From: an uncultured Atopobiaceae bacterium
GTDB taxonomy: Bacteria > Actinomycetota > Coriobacteriia > Coriobacteriales > Atopobiaceae
DNA length: 38,716 nt
Assembly: GCA_947581665.1 (NCBI GenBank)
Contig: CANPVI010000002.1
Coordinates: forward strand, 1 to 38,716
Reading direction: 5' to 3'
In this document: positions 17,314 through 24,753 of the stretch, piece by piece
Layout: the number at the start of each line of letters is the position of its first letter
How positions within the stretch are numbered: the first letter of the stretch is position 1
Made by a program: the position numbers and the translations under genes
The notes under the pieces: model-generated
What the model saw: only the letters and a program-made list of their open reading frames with translations
Databases searched by the model: none
What the model was told of the DNA's origin: nothing

Positions 17314-19158
17314 CTACTCCACCGTCACCGACTTCGCGAGGTTGCGGGGCTTGTCCACATCGCAGCCACGGGCGAGCGCCACGTAGCGCGCGAGGAGCTG
17401 GAGGTGCACGACGTCCATCACGGGCGAGAGCCACTCGGGCGCGGGCGGCACGAGCAGGAGATAGCTCGAGAGCTGCGCCACGCGCACGTCGCCGTTCGTG
17501 GCGAGCGCGATCGTGGTGGCCCCGCGCGCGTTCACCTCTTGGAGGTTCGAGATCGTCTTGTCGCGCACATGGCTCTCGGGCACCACGACCACCACGGGAT
17601 AGCCCGGCTCCACCAGGGCGATGGGGCCGTGCTTCATCTCGCCCGCGGGATAGGCCTCGGCGTGGAGGTAGCTGATCTCCTTCAGCTTGAGGGCGCCTTC
17701 GCGCGCCGTCGTGGAGGAGACGCCTCGCCCGAGGAAGAGCGAGGAGCGCGCGTCGACGAAGGCCTGCGCAGCCACCTCGTCCTGCCAGGCACGCGAGAGC
17801 ACGATGCGGATGAGCTCGGGGGCGCGCTGCATCTCGCGGAAGCGCGCGCGCACCTCGGAAAGCGAGATGGAGCCGTTCGTGCGCGCGAGGAAGAGCGCGA
17901 GGAGCGCCGCCGCCACGAGCTGGGCCGTGTAGGCCTTCGTGGAGGCCACGGCGATCTCGGGGCCCGCCTGCACGTAGAGCACGCCGTCGCTCTCGCGCGC
18001 GGCCGTGGAGCCGAGCACGTTCGTGATGGCGATCACCTTCGCGCCCGCGGCCTGCATCTTCCTCGCGGAGGCGAGCGTGTCGGCCGTCTCGCCGCTCTGG
18101 GTGATGATCACGCAGAGCGTGTGGTCGGTGGTGAGGATCTCCTCGTAGTTGAACTCGCTCGCGCACTCCACCGTCGTCGGGATGCGCGCCCACGTCTCGA
18201 AGTACGTCTTGGCGATGAGCCCCACGTGCCAGGAGGTGCCGCACGCCACCACGTAGATGCGATCGATGGCGGCCACTTCCTCGGGCGAGAGGCGAAGTTC
18301 GTCGAGGACGATGCCGTCTTGCCCCAGGCGCCCCTCGAGGAGGCGCTCGATGGCCTCGGGCTGCTCGGCGATCTCCTTGGCCATGAAGTCGGGGTAGCCG
18401 CCGAGCGTGGCGGCCGAGGCGTCCCAGTCGATGTCGAAGGTGTCGGGCTCCGCGACCGGCGTGAGGTCGCTCTCGAAGACGCTCACCTCGCCTGTGGGGA
18501 GGAGCCGCGCGATCTGCCCCTCGCCGAGGTTCACGACGTGCGAGGTCGTGTGGGCGAGGGCGGTCACGTCGGAGGCGGCGTAGGCGCCATCCGCCGTGGA
18601 CGCGAGCACGAGTGGCGAGCCCTTGCGGCAGCAGAGGATCTCGCCCGGTGCGTCCGCCGAGAGGCAGGCGATGGCCCAAGACCCCTCGAGGCGCGAGGTG
18701 GCGAGCGAGACGGCGAGCGCGAGGTCCCCCTCGGCGGTGCCGGCGAGCGCCTCCTCCACGAGGTGCGCGATCACCTCGGAATCGGTCTCGCTCGCGAAGT
18801 GGTGGCCACGCTCCTCGAGCTCCGCCACCAGCTCCTGGAAGTTTTCAATGATGCCGTTGTGCACCACGGCCACGCGCCCGGAGCAGTCGCGATGCGGGTG
18901 CGCGTTCGCGTCCGAGGGCTCGCCGTGGGTGGCCCAGCGCGTGTGCGCGATGCCGGTCGTCTGGGTGGCGTCGAGCTCCTCGCAAAGCGCGGCGAGCGCG
19001 GCCACGCGACCCTTGCACTTCACCTCGGTGAGCTCGCCCGAGGGCGCCTCAAGCTCCACGCCCGCGGAATCGTAGCCGCGATACTCGAGCGTGCGAAGGC
19101 CCTCCAAGAGGAAGGGCAGCGCGGGATTGCCTCCGGTGTATCCGACGATGCCGCACAT
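17314..19158 (-). CDS. glmS: Glutamine-fructose-6-phosphate aminotransferase (isomerizing)
   Basis: GlmS makes glucosamine-6-phosphate from fructose-6-phosphate and glutamine, the first step to UDP-GlcNAc. The 614-residue protein starts MCGIVGYTGG, so the nucleophile Cys2 is exposed after Met removal. The glutaminase domain shows HTRWATHGEPSDANAHPH and VVHNGIIEN. Two SIS isomerase domains follow (ACGTSWHVG; TQSGETADTL; GRGVSSTTAREGALKLKE), and the C-terminus DKPRNLAKSVTVE is canonical. glmM lies 55 bp upstream on the same strand, so the pathway order glmM-glmS is kept in one block. Confidence 0.98.
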   Translation of the reverse strand: MCGIVGYTGGNPALPFLLEGLRTLEYRGYDSAGVELEAPSGELTEVKCKGRVAALAALCEELDATQTTGIAHTRWATHGEPSDANAHPHRDCSGRVAVVHNGIIENFQELVAELEERGHHFASETDSEVIAHLVEEALAGTAEGDLALAVSLATSRLEGSWAIACLSADAPGEILCCRKGSPLVLASTADGAYAASDVTALAHTTSHVVNLGEGQIARLLPTGEVSVFESDLTPVAEPDTFDIDWDASAATLGGYPDFMAKEIAEQPEAIERLLEGRLGQDGIVLDELRLSPEEVAAIDRIYVVACGTSWHVGLIAKTYFETWARIPTTVECASEFNYEEILTTDHTLCVIITQSGETADTLASARKMQAAGAKVIAITNVLGSTAARESDGVLYVQAGPEIAVASTKAYTAQLVAAALLALFLARTNGSISLSEVRARFREMQRAPELIRIVLSRAWQDEVAAQAFVDARSSLFLGRGVSSTTAREGALKLKEISYLHAEAYPAGEMKHGPIALVEPGYPVVVVVPESHVRDKTISNLQEVNARGATTIALATNGDVRVAQLSSYLLLVPPAPEWLSPVMDVVHLQLLARYVALARGCDVDKPRNLAKSVTVE

Positions 19159-19213
19159 GACGCCCCCTTCCCGCGCGTTGCGCGCTCTGCCTTCGTCCAG
19201 TCTAGGCCGCTCG

Positions 19214-20542
19214 CTAGGAAAGCTCGCGCTCCACTACCTGCGCGATATGCTCGGCGCACCCATCGCAGTCCTCTGCGGAGGCGGCCTCCACCATCACACG
19301 CACGAGCGGCTCCGTGCCCGAGGCGCGCACGAGCACGCGACCGCGATCGCCGAGCTTGGCCTCCGCCTCGCGCACGGCGGCCCATACGGGCTCGCATCCG
19401 TCGAGATCGTCCTTGCGCACGCCGCTCACGTTGATGAGGCGCTGCGGGTAGCGTGTGACGATCTTCGCGAGCCTCGAGAGCGGGAGGTCGAGCTTCTTCA
19501 TGATGGCGAGCACCTGGAGCGCGGTGATGAGGCCATCGCCGGTGGAATTGTGTTCCAGGAAGATGATGTGGCCGCTCTGCTCGCCGCCGAGCATGGCGCC
19601 GTCCGCCACCATGCGCTCGAGCACGTAGCGATCGCCCACCTGCGTCTGCACGACCTTGATGCCCTGGCGCTCCATCGCGCGCACGAAGCCGAGGTTCGCC
19701 ATCACGGTGGACACGACCTCGTTTCCCGGCAGGAGCCCGAGCTCCTTCATCTGCACCGCGCAGATGGCGAGCATGGCGTCACCGTCCACCTCGTTTCCCT
19801 GCTCGTCCACGAAGAGCACGCGATCGGCGTCGCCGTCGTGGGCGAAGCCGCAGCACGCGCCCGTCTGCGCCACGAGCTCGCGCAGCTGGTCGAGGTGCGT
19901 GGAGCCGCAGTTCACGTTGATGTCGACTCCGGTGTAGCGGGTGTTGGTGGCGAATACCTCGGCGCCGAGGTCGCGAAGCGCCGCGGGGGTGGTCTTGCAG
20001 GCCGCGCCGTGCGCGCAGTCCACCGCGATCGTCATGCCCTCGAGGTCGCCCTCGATCGTGTCAATCGCGTGCGCCACGTACTGCTGACGCGCATGCTCCA
20101 CCTTCACCGGCTTGCCGACGCCGTCGCCCACGGGACGATCCTCGGGACGCGAGACGCCATGGTTGAGGTACTCCTCGATCTCGTCCTCCACCGCGTCGGA
20201 GAGCTTCTTGCCGTCGCCGGAGAAGAGCTTGATGCCGTTGAACTCGGGAGGGTTGTGCGAGGCGGAGATCACGACGCCACCATCGAGGCCGAGCTGGCGC
20301 GTGAGGAGCGCCACCGCGGGGGTGGGGATGATGCCGCAGAGGTGCGCCGTGCCACCCGAGCTCGTAATGCCCGCGACGAGCGAATCCTCGAGCATGATGC
20401 CGCTTCGGCGCGTGTCGCGCCCGAGCACGAGGTCCGGGCCCGCGTAGCGCACGAACGCCTGGCCCAGCCTAAAGGCGAGCTCGCAGGTGAGCTCGGTGTT
20501 CGCCACGCCGCGCGCGCCGTCGGTGCCGAAGATCCTGCCCAT
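19214..20542 (-). CDS. glmM: Phosphoglucosamine mutase
   Basis: GlmM converts GlcN-6-P to GlcN-1-P for UDP-GlcNAc and hence peptidoglycan synthesis. The 442-residue protein begins MGRIFGTDGARG. It has the phosphoserine loop ISASHNPPEFNG (Ser95), the metal-binding loop DGDADRVLF, the sugar-binding GGEQSGH and the phosphate-binding RASGTEPLVRVM. These are all four signatures of the alpha-D-phosphohexomutase family, at the usual length. It lies downstream of the rplM-rpsI terminator, so it probably has its own promoter and opens the glmM-glmS-acpS-nnr-alr-udg-tsaE-tsaBD run. Confidence 0.98.
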   Translation of the reverse strand: MGRIFGTDGARGVANTELTCELAFRLGQAFVRYAGPDLVLGRDTRRSGIMLEDSLVAGITSSGGTAHLCGIIPTPAVALLTRQLGLDGGVVISASHNPPEFNGIKLFSGDGKKLSDAVEDEIEEYLNHGVSRPEDRPVGDGVGKPVKVEHARQQYVAHAIDTIEGDLEGMTIAVDCAHGAACKTTPAALRDLGAEVFATNTRYTGVDINVNCGSTHLDQLRELVAQTGACCGFAHDGDADRVLFVDEQGNEVDGDAMLAICAVQMKELGLLPGNEVVSTVMANLGFVRAMERQGIKVVQTQVGDRYVLERMVADGAMLGGEQSGHIIFLEHNSTGDGLITALQVLAIMKKLDLPLSRLAKIVTRYPQRLINVSGVRKDDLDGCEPVWAAVREAEAKLGDRGRVLVRASGTEPLVRVMVEAASAEDCDGCAEHIAQVVERELS

Positions 20543-20576
20543 AGCCGCCCCCCGTGCTCTTTCGTCCTCGCCCTTT

Positions 20577-20608
20577 AAGAAAAGGGGCCCGCCCGCCTGA
20601 AGGCGGAC
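20577..20608 (-). terminator. Terminator of rplM-rpsI
   Basis: Read on the minus strand just after the rpsI stop, GTCCGCC-TTCA-GGCGGGC forms a 7-bp stem with a 4-base loop and one G-U pair. It is followed by CCCTTTTCTT. This is a standard Rho-independent signal and separates the ribosomal protein operon from glmM. Confidence 0.8.
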
Positions 20609-20637
20609 GAACCCCGGACACTACCTGCTCAAACGCA

Positions 20638-21039
20638 TTAACGCTTGGAGAACTGCGGACGCTTGCGGGCCTTCTTCAGGCCGTACTTCTTGCGCTCGAC
20701 CGCGCGGGCGTCGCGCTTGAGGTACCCGGCTTTCTTGAGCTCGGCGCGGAAGTCGCCGGCCTCGAGGAGCGCGCGGGCCACGCCGAGGCGCACCGCACCG
20801 GACTGCCCGGAGACGCCACCGCCGGAGCAGTTGGCGAACACGTCGAAGCGACCCTGGGTCTCGGTGACCTTGAAGGGCGCCGTGGCGGTGTCCACAAGCT
20901 GCTGACGGCCGAAGTACTCGAGCGCCGGCTTGCCATTCACCGTCACCTGGCCCGAGCCCGGCACGAGCCTCACGCGCGCAACGGCCTCCTTGCGGCGGCC
21001 GGTACCTGTGTAGACGACGGGAGTTTCTGCCTTTGCCAT
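20638..21039 (-). CDS. rpsI: 30S ribosomal protein S9
   Basis: S9 is the small-subunit protein whose C-terminal tail reaches the P-site tRNA. The 133-residue sequence contains YTGTGRRKEAVARVRL and ends KKARKRPQFSKR, the invariant basic tail. The family signature GGGVSGQSGAVRLGVARAL is in the middle. It follows rplM by 3 bp, the near-universal rplM-rpsI pair. Confidence 0.98.
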   Translation of the reverse strand: MAKAETPVVYTGTGRRKEAVARVRLVPGSGQVTVNGKPALEYFGRQQLVDTATAPFKVTETQGRFDVFANCSGGGVSGQSGAVRLGVARALLEAGDFRAELKKAGYLKRDARAVERKKYGLKKARKRPQFSKR

Positions 21040-21042
21040 GTG

Positions 21043-21480
21043 CTAGCCCTTCAGATCGATGGGGGTGGGGTTCTGGGCAGCGTGGGGATGCTCGGGGCCT
21101 GCGTAGACCTTGAGCTTGGTCAGCTGCTTGCGGCCGAGCGTGGTCTTGGGGAGCATGCCGCGCACGGCGTGCTCGATCACGCGCTCGGGGTGGGTCTCCA
21201 TGGCCTTCGTGAAGCTCTCGAAGGAGAGGCCTCCGAGGTAGCCGGAGTGGCGCCAGTACTGCTTGGACTGGGCCTTGTTGCCCGTGAGCCTCACCTTGGA
21301 CGCGTTCACGACGACGACGAAGTCGCCCGTGTCCACGTTCGGCGTGAATTGGGGCTTGTTCTTGCCACGGAGGATCATGGCCACCTGCGTGGCCAAACGG
21401 CCGAGGACGACGCCATCGGCGTCCACGAGCACCCACTTGCGCTCGACTTCACCCGGCTTTGCGGAGGGAGTGGACTTCAT
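21043..21480 (-). CDS. rplM: 50S ribosomal protein L13
   Basis: L13 is an early-assembling large-subunit protein. The 145-residue sequence shows KWVLVDADGVVLGRLA, the family motif region ERVIEHAVRGMLPKTTLGR and KLKVYAGPEHPH near the end, at the normal length. It is the first gene of the two-gene operon. The 150 bp upstream, as far as the tmRNA terminator, should hold its promoter; a TACACT hexamer at 21579-21584 (minus) is the only -10-like element seen, without a good -35. Confidence 0.98.
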   Translation of the reverse strand: MKSTPSAKPGEVERKWVLVDADGVVLGRLATQVAMILRGKNKPQFTPNVDTGDFVVVVNASKVRLTGNKAQSKQYWRHSGYLGGLSFESFTKAMETHPERVIEHAVRGMLPKTTLGRKQLTKLKVYAGPEHPHAAQNPTPIDLKG

Positions 21481-21632
21481 GTCGCGAGGACCTTTCTTGG
21501 TTGCCGTGGGGCAGCTGGACGTCTGCCTTCGGGCGGCTCTTCTGATTCCACGGGGTATGGAGGCAAAAGAACCTCACGAGTGTACACCAACGAACGGAGC
21601 CGCTCGGCCTCGCTCCCTCCCCACAACCTCCA

Positions 21633-21668
21633 CAAAAGAGGCCCGCCCGGTGTCTTGCCGAGCGGGCC
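21633..21668 (-). terminator. Terminator of tmRNA
   Basis: Nine bases past the encoded CCA of tmRNA, the minus strand forms GGCCCGCTCGG-(7-base loop)-CCGGGCGGGCC, an 11-bp stem with one G-U pair. TCTTTTG follows. It is placed and shaped as the intrinsic terminator of ssrA. Confidence 0.85.
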
Positions 21669-21677
21669 CTTCGTTTT

Positions 21678-22048
21678 TGGTGGAGGCGCGGAGGATCGAA
21701 CTCCGGTCCAAGCCAAACCCCTGACGGTTTTCTCCAAGCTCAGTCCATGGTTCGCATTCGAGCGCCTCGGGTCCACAGACAATCCCTCGGCGCCCTAGCT
21801 GGTTCGGCCTTTGGCCACGCCATACCGGCTACGTGCGCGGCCGCATCCCCGTGAGGTGATGCCTTCGGGTTCTTAGGGGAAGGTCCCCCGAAGACAGCTG
21901 CCGTCTATCGACTAAGCAGCGAGAGCCAGTTGAGGCTCAGCAGTACGAGTGTTGTCAATTCAATTTGACGGTACCCCTGTTTCACGTGGCGAGGAGACCA
22001 CGGCTTGCTTGCCGTCTCAAATCTGACCTGTCGAAACCAGTCGCCCCC
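21678..22048 (-). ncRNA. ssrA: Transfer-messenger RNA (tmRNA, one-piece)
   Basis: The RNA is about 371 nt. The 5' end reads GGGGGCGACTGGTTTCGACAG and pairs with the 3' end CGCCTCC-A-CCA to form the 7-bp acceptor stem; the T-arm GGAGTTCGATCCTCC is next to it and CCA is encoded. The resume frame at 21912-21956 reads DNTRTAEPQLALAA followed by TAG, so the full degradation tag would be Ala plus these 14 residues, ending in the canonical ALAA. An in-frame TGA lies two codons upstream of the first Asp codon, which supports GAC as the resume codon. It works with SmpB, encoded 1.3 kb away on the same strand, to free stalled ribosomes. No good promoter is seen immediately upstream. Confidence 0.95.
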
Positions 22049-22157
22049 GTTCGGGTCGTTGGGAGACCTCATCTGCGCGCGATTTTGCGGGCGCAACAAC
22101 CCACTGGGTTGTTGCGCCCGCAAAATCCCCCGCATCTAAGGCCCCACAACGCCCCTC
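22049..22157. repeat. Palindromic unit A beside tmRNA
   Basis: The core is a perfect 23-bp inverted repeat with one central base (22081-22127), starting GATTTTGCGGGCGCAAC. It is bordered by ATCTGCGCGC (22071-22080) and CCCCGCATCT. The outer arms continue to pair imperfectly (about 22051-22077 with 22131-22157). The same border sequences reappear, inverted, around unit C. The unit starts directly at the tmRNA 5' end. Confidence 0.8.
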
Positions 22158-22162
22158 ACATC

Positions 22163-22272
22163 TCGGCTTGCCGGATGCGCCCCATCTAGCCACGATCTCG
22201 GCCACTCACGTAGCGTTTAGTACGCTACGTGGCCGAGATCCTGTCTATCTGGGGCACCCCGACAAACCTCGC
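22163..22272. repeat. Palindromic unit B
   Basis: The core is 22194-22240: GATCTCGGCCA, an unpaired CTCA, CGTAGCG, a 7-base loop, then CGCTACG and TGGCCGAGATC. Outer arms (GGCTTGCC... on the left with ...GACAAACC on the right) pair imperfectly over about 28 more bases, including GCCCCATCT with ATCTGGGGC. The inner part of the core (GGCCA-CTCA-CGTAGCG...) is the exact inverse of the inner part of unit C. Confidence 0.75.
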
Positions 22273-22359
22273 ATATCAAGTGCTTCTGTTCTTTCGATCG
22301 TTGAAAGAGCTGGGCAATCTTACTGCAATCTTTTAAGGGTTACAGGTTCGGCCAAACAT

Positions 22360-22473
22360 CAGCGAGAGGCTCTGGGGTGCCCGAGATGCGTGGGATTTTG
22401 GCCACGTAGCGTACTTCGCTACGTGAGTGGCCAAAATCGCGCGCAGATCGGGTGCACCAGAGCCTCGCAGCGT
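22360..22473. repeat. Palindromic unit C
   Basis: The core is 22394-22438: GATTTTGGCCA, CGTAGCG, a 5-base loop, CGCTACG, an unpaired TGAG, then TGGCCAAAATC. Its borders AGATGCGTGG and GCGCGCAGAT are the inverse of the borders of unit A. Outer arms AGGCTCTGG and CCAGAGCCT extend the structure to about 114 bp. The 88 bp between units B and C (22273-22359) are relatively AT-rich and show no gene. Confidence 0.8.
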
Positions 22474-22480
22474 TAGCTCG

Positions 22481-22627
22481 TTAGCCCTCGTCGACCAGCT
22501 CGAACATGTCGGGGCCCACGCCGCACACGGGGCAGACGTAGTCATCGGGAAGCTGCGGCTCGTCGATGGTGACCTCGTAGCCACAGACGGTGCAACGGAA
22601 CGTATAGGTCTTCTTCTCGTCAGCCAT
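22481..22627 (-). CDS. Rubredoxin
   Basis: This is a 48-residue iron protein that carries one electron in the cytoplasm. The four Fe ligands are Cys12, Cys15, Cys32 and Cys35 (CTVC and CPVC), with the typical GVGPDMFE after the second pair. The length is slightly short but complete. The start is ATG 22625-22627 with AAAGGAG upstream; the 14 residues before it in the same frame are not supported. It lies downstream of the flavin reductase gene, from which it is separated by a 62-bp palindrome. In anaerobes rubredoxin feeds electrons from flavin reductases to oxygen- or peroxide-reducing enzymes, and that is the likely setting here. Confidence 0.93.
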   Translation of the reverse strand: MADEKKTYTFRCTVCGYEVTIDEPQLPDDYVCPVCGVGPDMFELVDEG

Positions 22628-22705
22628 GATGGCTCCTTTCATGGGCTCCACATCGAGCACGGGAAACATAGCTTAGCCGTTCCTACCCAATTTGCGCGTA
22701 ACCAT

Positions 22706-22767
22706 TTACGCCGGGAAGCCACTTCTTCGGTGCGGTACCGCACCGAAGAAGTGGCTTCCCGGCGTAA
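22706..22767. repeat. 62-bp perfect palindrome between flavin reductase and rubredoxin
   Basis: Two 31-bp arms are exact reverse complements with no spacer (arm 1 22706-22736, beginning TTACGCCGGGAAGCC; centre GGTACC). It begins 18 bp after the flavin reductase stop. No T-run follows on either strand, so it is not a typical intrinsic terminator, although the RNA hairpin would be extremely stable. Confidence 0.9.
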
Positions 22768-22785
22768 GTTCGAGGAGGCGCCCGC

Positions 22786-23295
22786 CTAGCTCGCGACGTA
22801 GCTCGCGGCCTTCGGCGGGGTCTTGCCCTTCAGGACCTTGTGGTAGTAGCTGTAGCTCATGGGGGGCTCCTCGCCGAGGTCCTTGGTCTCGGCGACCTCG
22901 CCGATAAAGAGCATGTGGGTGCCCACGTCGATGGACTGGCTCACCGCGCAGGACACCATGCCGCAGGTGTGGAGCGTGGTGTAGGGGTCGCCGAACTCGT
23001 CGTAGTCCACCGGGATGTCGGCGAACTTGTCGAAGTCGAGCGAGGAGCGGAAGCCGAAGCGCCCGATGAAGGGCATGTCGGCCGTCTCGTCCACGATCGT
23101 GATCGCGAAGTGGCCGGCGGCGAGGATGCGCCCGCAGGTGACGTTCTCCTTGTTCACGGAGATGACCACTTGGATCGGGGTGGCGGTGACCTGCGTGGCG
23201 GTGTTGATGAGGCAGGCCGCGTAGCCCTCCTCGTTCTTGGCGGAGACGATGTAGAGGCCGTAGTGGTGCTTGAACATGACGGTGGGATCGACCAT
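22786..23295 (-). CDS. Flavin reductase-like, FMN-binding protein
   Basis: The 169-residue protein belongs to the flavin reductase/flavoredoxin split-barrel family that binds FMN. It shows YGLYIVSAKNEEGYAACLI at the N-terminus, the FMN-contact stretch TATPIQVVISVNKENVT and the late GTHMLFIGEV and SYSYYHKVLKG segments. The C-terminus resembles the linker after which many relatives carry a fused rubredoxin. Here rubredoxin is a separate gene 158 bp downstream, so the pair probably acts as an NAD(P)H-to-rubredoxin electron module in oxygen or peroxide defence; this role is inferred from family knowledge. Confidence 0.85.
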   Translation of the reverse strand: MVDPTVMFKHHYGLYIVSAKNEEGYAACLINTATQVTATPIQVVISVNKENVTCGRILAAGHFAITIVDETADMPFIGRFGFRSSLDFDKFADIPVDYDEFGDPYTTLHTCGMVSCAVSQSIDVGTHMLFIGEVAETKDLGEEPPMSYSYYHKVLKGKTPPKAASYVAS

Positions 23296-23373
23296 GGGAG
23301 CTCCTTTGCTCGGCGCGTCGCGATGTCACGCCAATTGTGGCACGCGCGAGGGCCGACGCGCCCATCGCGGGAG

Positions 23374-23847
23374 CTAGCGGTTGAGCTCCTTCACCACGCG
23401 GCGCAGCTCGCGGTCGCTGTCGCGCTTGGCCATGTCCTGGCGCTTGTCGTAGAGCTTCTTTCCGCGAGCGAGCGCGATGGTGAGCTTCGCGCGGTTCCTC
23501 TCGTCGAAGTAGAGCTGGAGCGGCACGAGCGCCATGCCCTTCGCGCGGAGGTGCTCGTCGAGGTAGCGGATCTGGCGCTTGTGGAGCAGGAGCTTGCGAC
23601 GCCTGTCGGGGTCGCGGTTGGCGATGTTGCCGTGCGAGAAGGGCGGGATGTGGAGGCCGATCACCCAGGCCTCGCCGCCGCGCACGAGGCAGAAGGCCTC
23701 GCTGAGCGAGGGCGGGCGCTCGCGAAGGCTGCGCACCTCCGTGCCGGCGAGGACGATGCCCGCCTCGAAGGTCTCGAGGATCTCGTAGTCGTGGCGGGCG
23801 GCGCGGTTGCGGGCGATGACCTTGATCTCGGGTTTGCGCTCAGCCAT
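23374..23847 (-). CDS. smpB: SsrA-binding protein SmpB
   Basis: SmpB binds the tRNA-like part of tmRNA and delivers it to stalled ribosomes. The 157-residue protein has the oligonucleotide-binding barrel motifs NRAARHDYEI, GIVLAGTEVRSLR and HIPPFSHGNIANRDPDR. It ends in the basic tail KKLYDKRQDMAKRDSDRE that reads the empty mRNA channel. The start is ATG 23845-23847 and overlaps the TPR gene stop by 8 bp. The ftsE-ftsX-(TPR)-smpB order and the nearby ssrA agree with the common Gram-positive arrangement. Confidence 0.97.
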   Translation of the reverse strand: MAERKPEIKVIARNRAARHDYEILETFEAGIVLAGTEVRSLRERPPSLSEAFCLVRGGEAWVIGLHIPPFSHGNIANRDPDRRRKLLLHKRQIRYLDEHLRAKGMALVPLQLYFDERNRAKLTIALARGKKLYDKRQDMAKRDSDRELRRVVKELNR

Positions 23848-24751
23848 CGAGCTCGTCCATGGGTTCGTCCGAGGGGATGGGCGGCTCTGGATCGGCTTCG
23901 GCACGTGACGCCACCTCGGCGTCCGCGTCGGCCACGAGCTCGGCGAGCATGCGGCAGGCCTCCTCGCCCACGAGATCGCGTGCGCGCACGAGGAGCGAGC
24001 CGGCGGCGCGATCGTCGCCCAGGGCCCGCGCGTCGGAGGCGCACATGATGAGGCAGATGGCGATCTCGGCGTTCGCGCCCTCGGGGATGCCGGCCTCGCC
24101 GAGGATGCGCACGATGTCCTCGTCGGAGAGTGCCGTGGGATCGGCGGAGGTGCCGGAGGCGTCGGCGATGAGGGCCGCCACCTCGGCGTCATCCGTGCCG
24201 AGACGCGCGGCGCACGCGAGGCACGCGGCCTCGAGCGCGTGCTCGTGGATGCTCGCGAAGTGGCGCGCGAAGTTCGCGTAGGCGCGCACGAGGTGCTCGC
24301 GATGGCTCGCCCGCTCGAAGACGCTGAAGGAGAGCGCGAGCCATTCCCGCTCGTCGCCCATGGAAAGGCAGACCTCGGCGAGGTCGAGGCGCCACGCGCA
24401 CTCCATGGGGTTCCAGCGCACGGCCTGCGAGAGCGCGGCGCGCGCGCCGGCGAGGTCGCCCATGTTCGCGAGGGCGAGGCCGAGGTCGGCGTAGACGCGG
24501 TCGTAGGGCTCGCCCACGTCGCGAAGCTCGCGGGGATCGTCCTCCACGCGGCGGTACGCGAGGCGCTCGAAGAACGTCGGGAAGCTGAACCACTGGAGCG
24601 AATCCGTGGTGGGGCAGTGCTCGGCGACGAAGGCCTCGATCTCGCCCGCGATGGCGCGAAGATCGCCCGCGGCACCCGCGAAATCGCCTGCGCCGAGCTT
24701 GAGCTCGGCGTTCAGGAGCCGCGTGACGAAGCGCTCGGGAGCCTCTGACAC
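23840..24751 (-). CDS. Hypothetical TPR-like protein between ftsX and smpB
   Basis: The 303-residue soluble protein is helical and Ala/Glu/Asp-rich, with no signal peptide or membrane segment. At least one TPR-like pair is visible (RVYADLGLALANMGDLAGARAALSQAV and CAWRLDLAEVCLSMGDERE, about residues 90-140); earlier there is LNAELKLGAGDFAGAAGDL. The C-terminal 30 residues are acidic and proline-rich. The start is taken as GTG 24749-24751, 2 bp after the ftsX stop; a longer frame reaching into ftsX is unlikely. A helical-repeat protein co-translated with FtsX and SmpB may act as an adaptor, but I cannot assign a function. Confidence 0.7.
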   Translation of the reverse strand: MSEAPERFVTRLLNAELKLGAGDFAGAAGDLRAIAGEIEAFVAEHCPTTDSLQWFSFPTFFERLAYRRVEDDPRELRDVGEPYDRVYADLGLALANMGDLAGARAALSQAVRWNPMECAWRLDLAEVCLSMGDEREWLALSFSVFERASHREHLVRAYANFARHFASIHEHALEAACLACAARLGTDDAEVAALIADASGTSADPTALSDEDIVRILGEAGIPEGANAEIAICLIMCASDARALGDDRAAGSLLVRARDLVGEEACRMLAELVADADAEVASRAEADPEPPIPSDEPMDELDG

Positions 24752-24753
24752 CG

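Noticed and set aside
22260..22360. Degenerate tRNA or small RNA gene between units B and C
   Set aside because: No cloverleaf or T-loop motif and no promoter/terminator pair could be found.
22049..22473. CRISPR array
   Set aside because: The repeats are inverted rather than direct, units differ in stem sequence, there is no regular spacing and no cas gene nearby.
22706..22767. Ordinary intrinsic terminator for the flavin reductase
   Set aside because: There is no U-tract on either side and the perfect 31-bp arms are far longer than the other terminators in the window; kept as a repeat instead.
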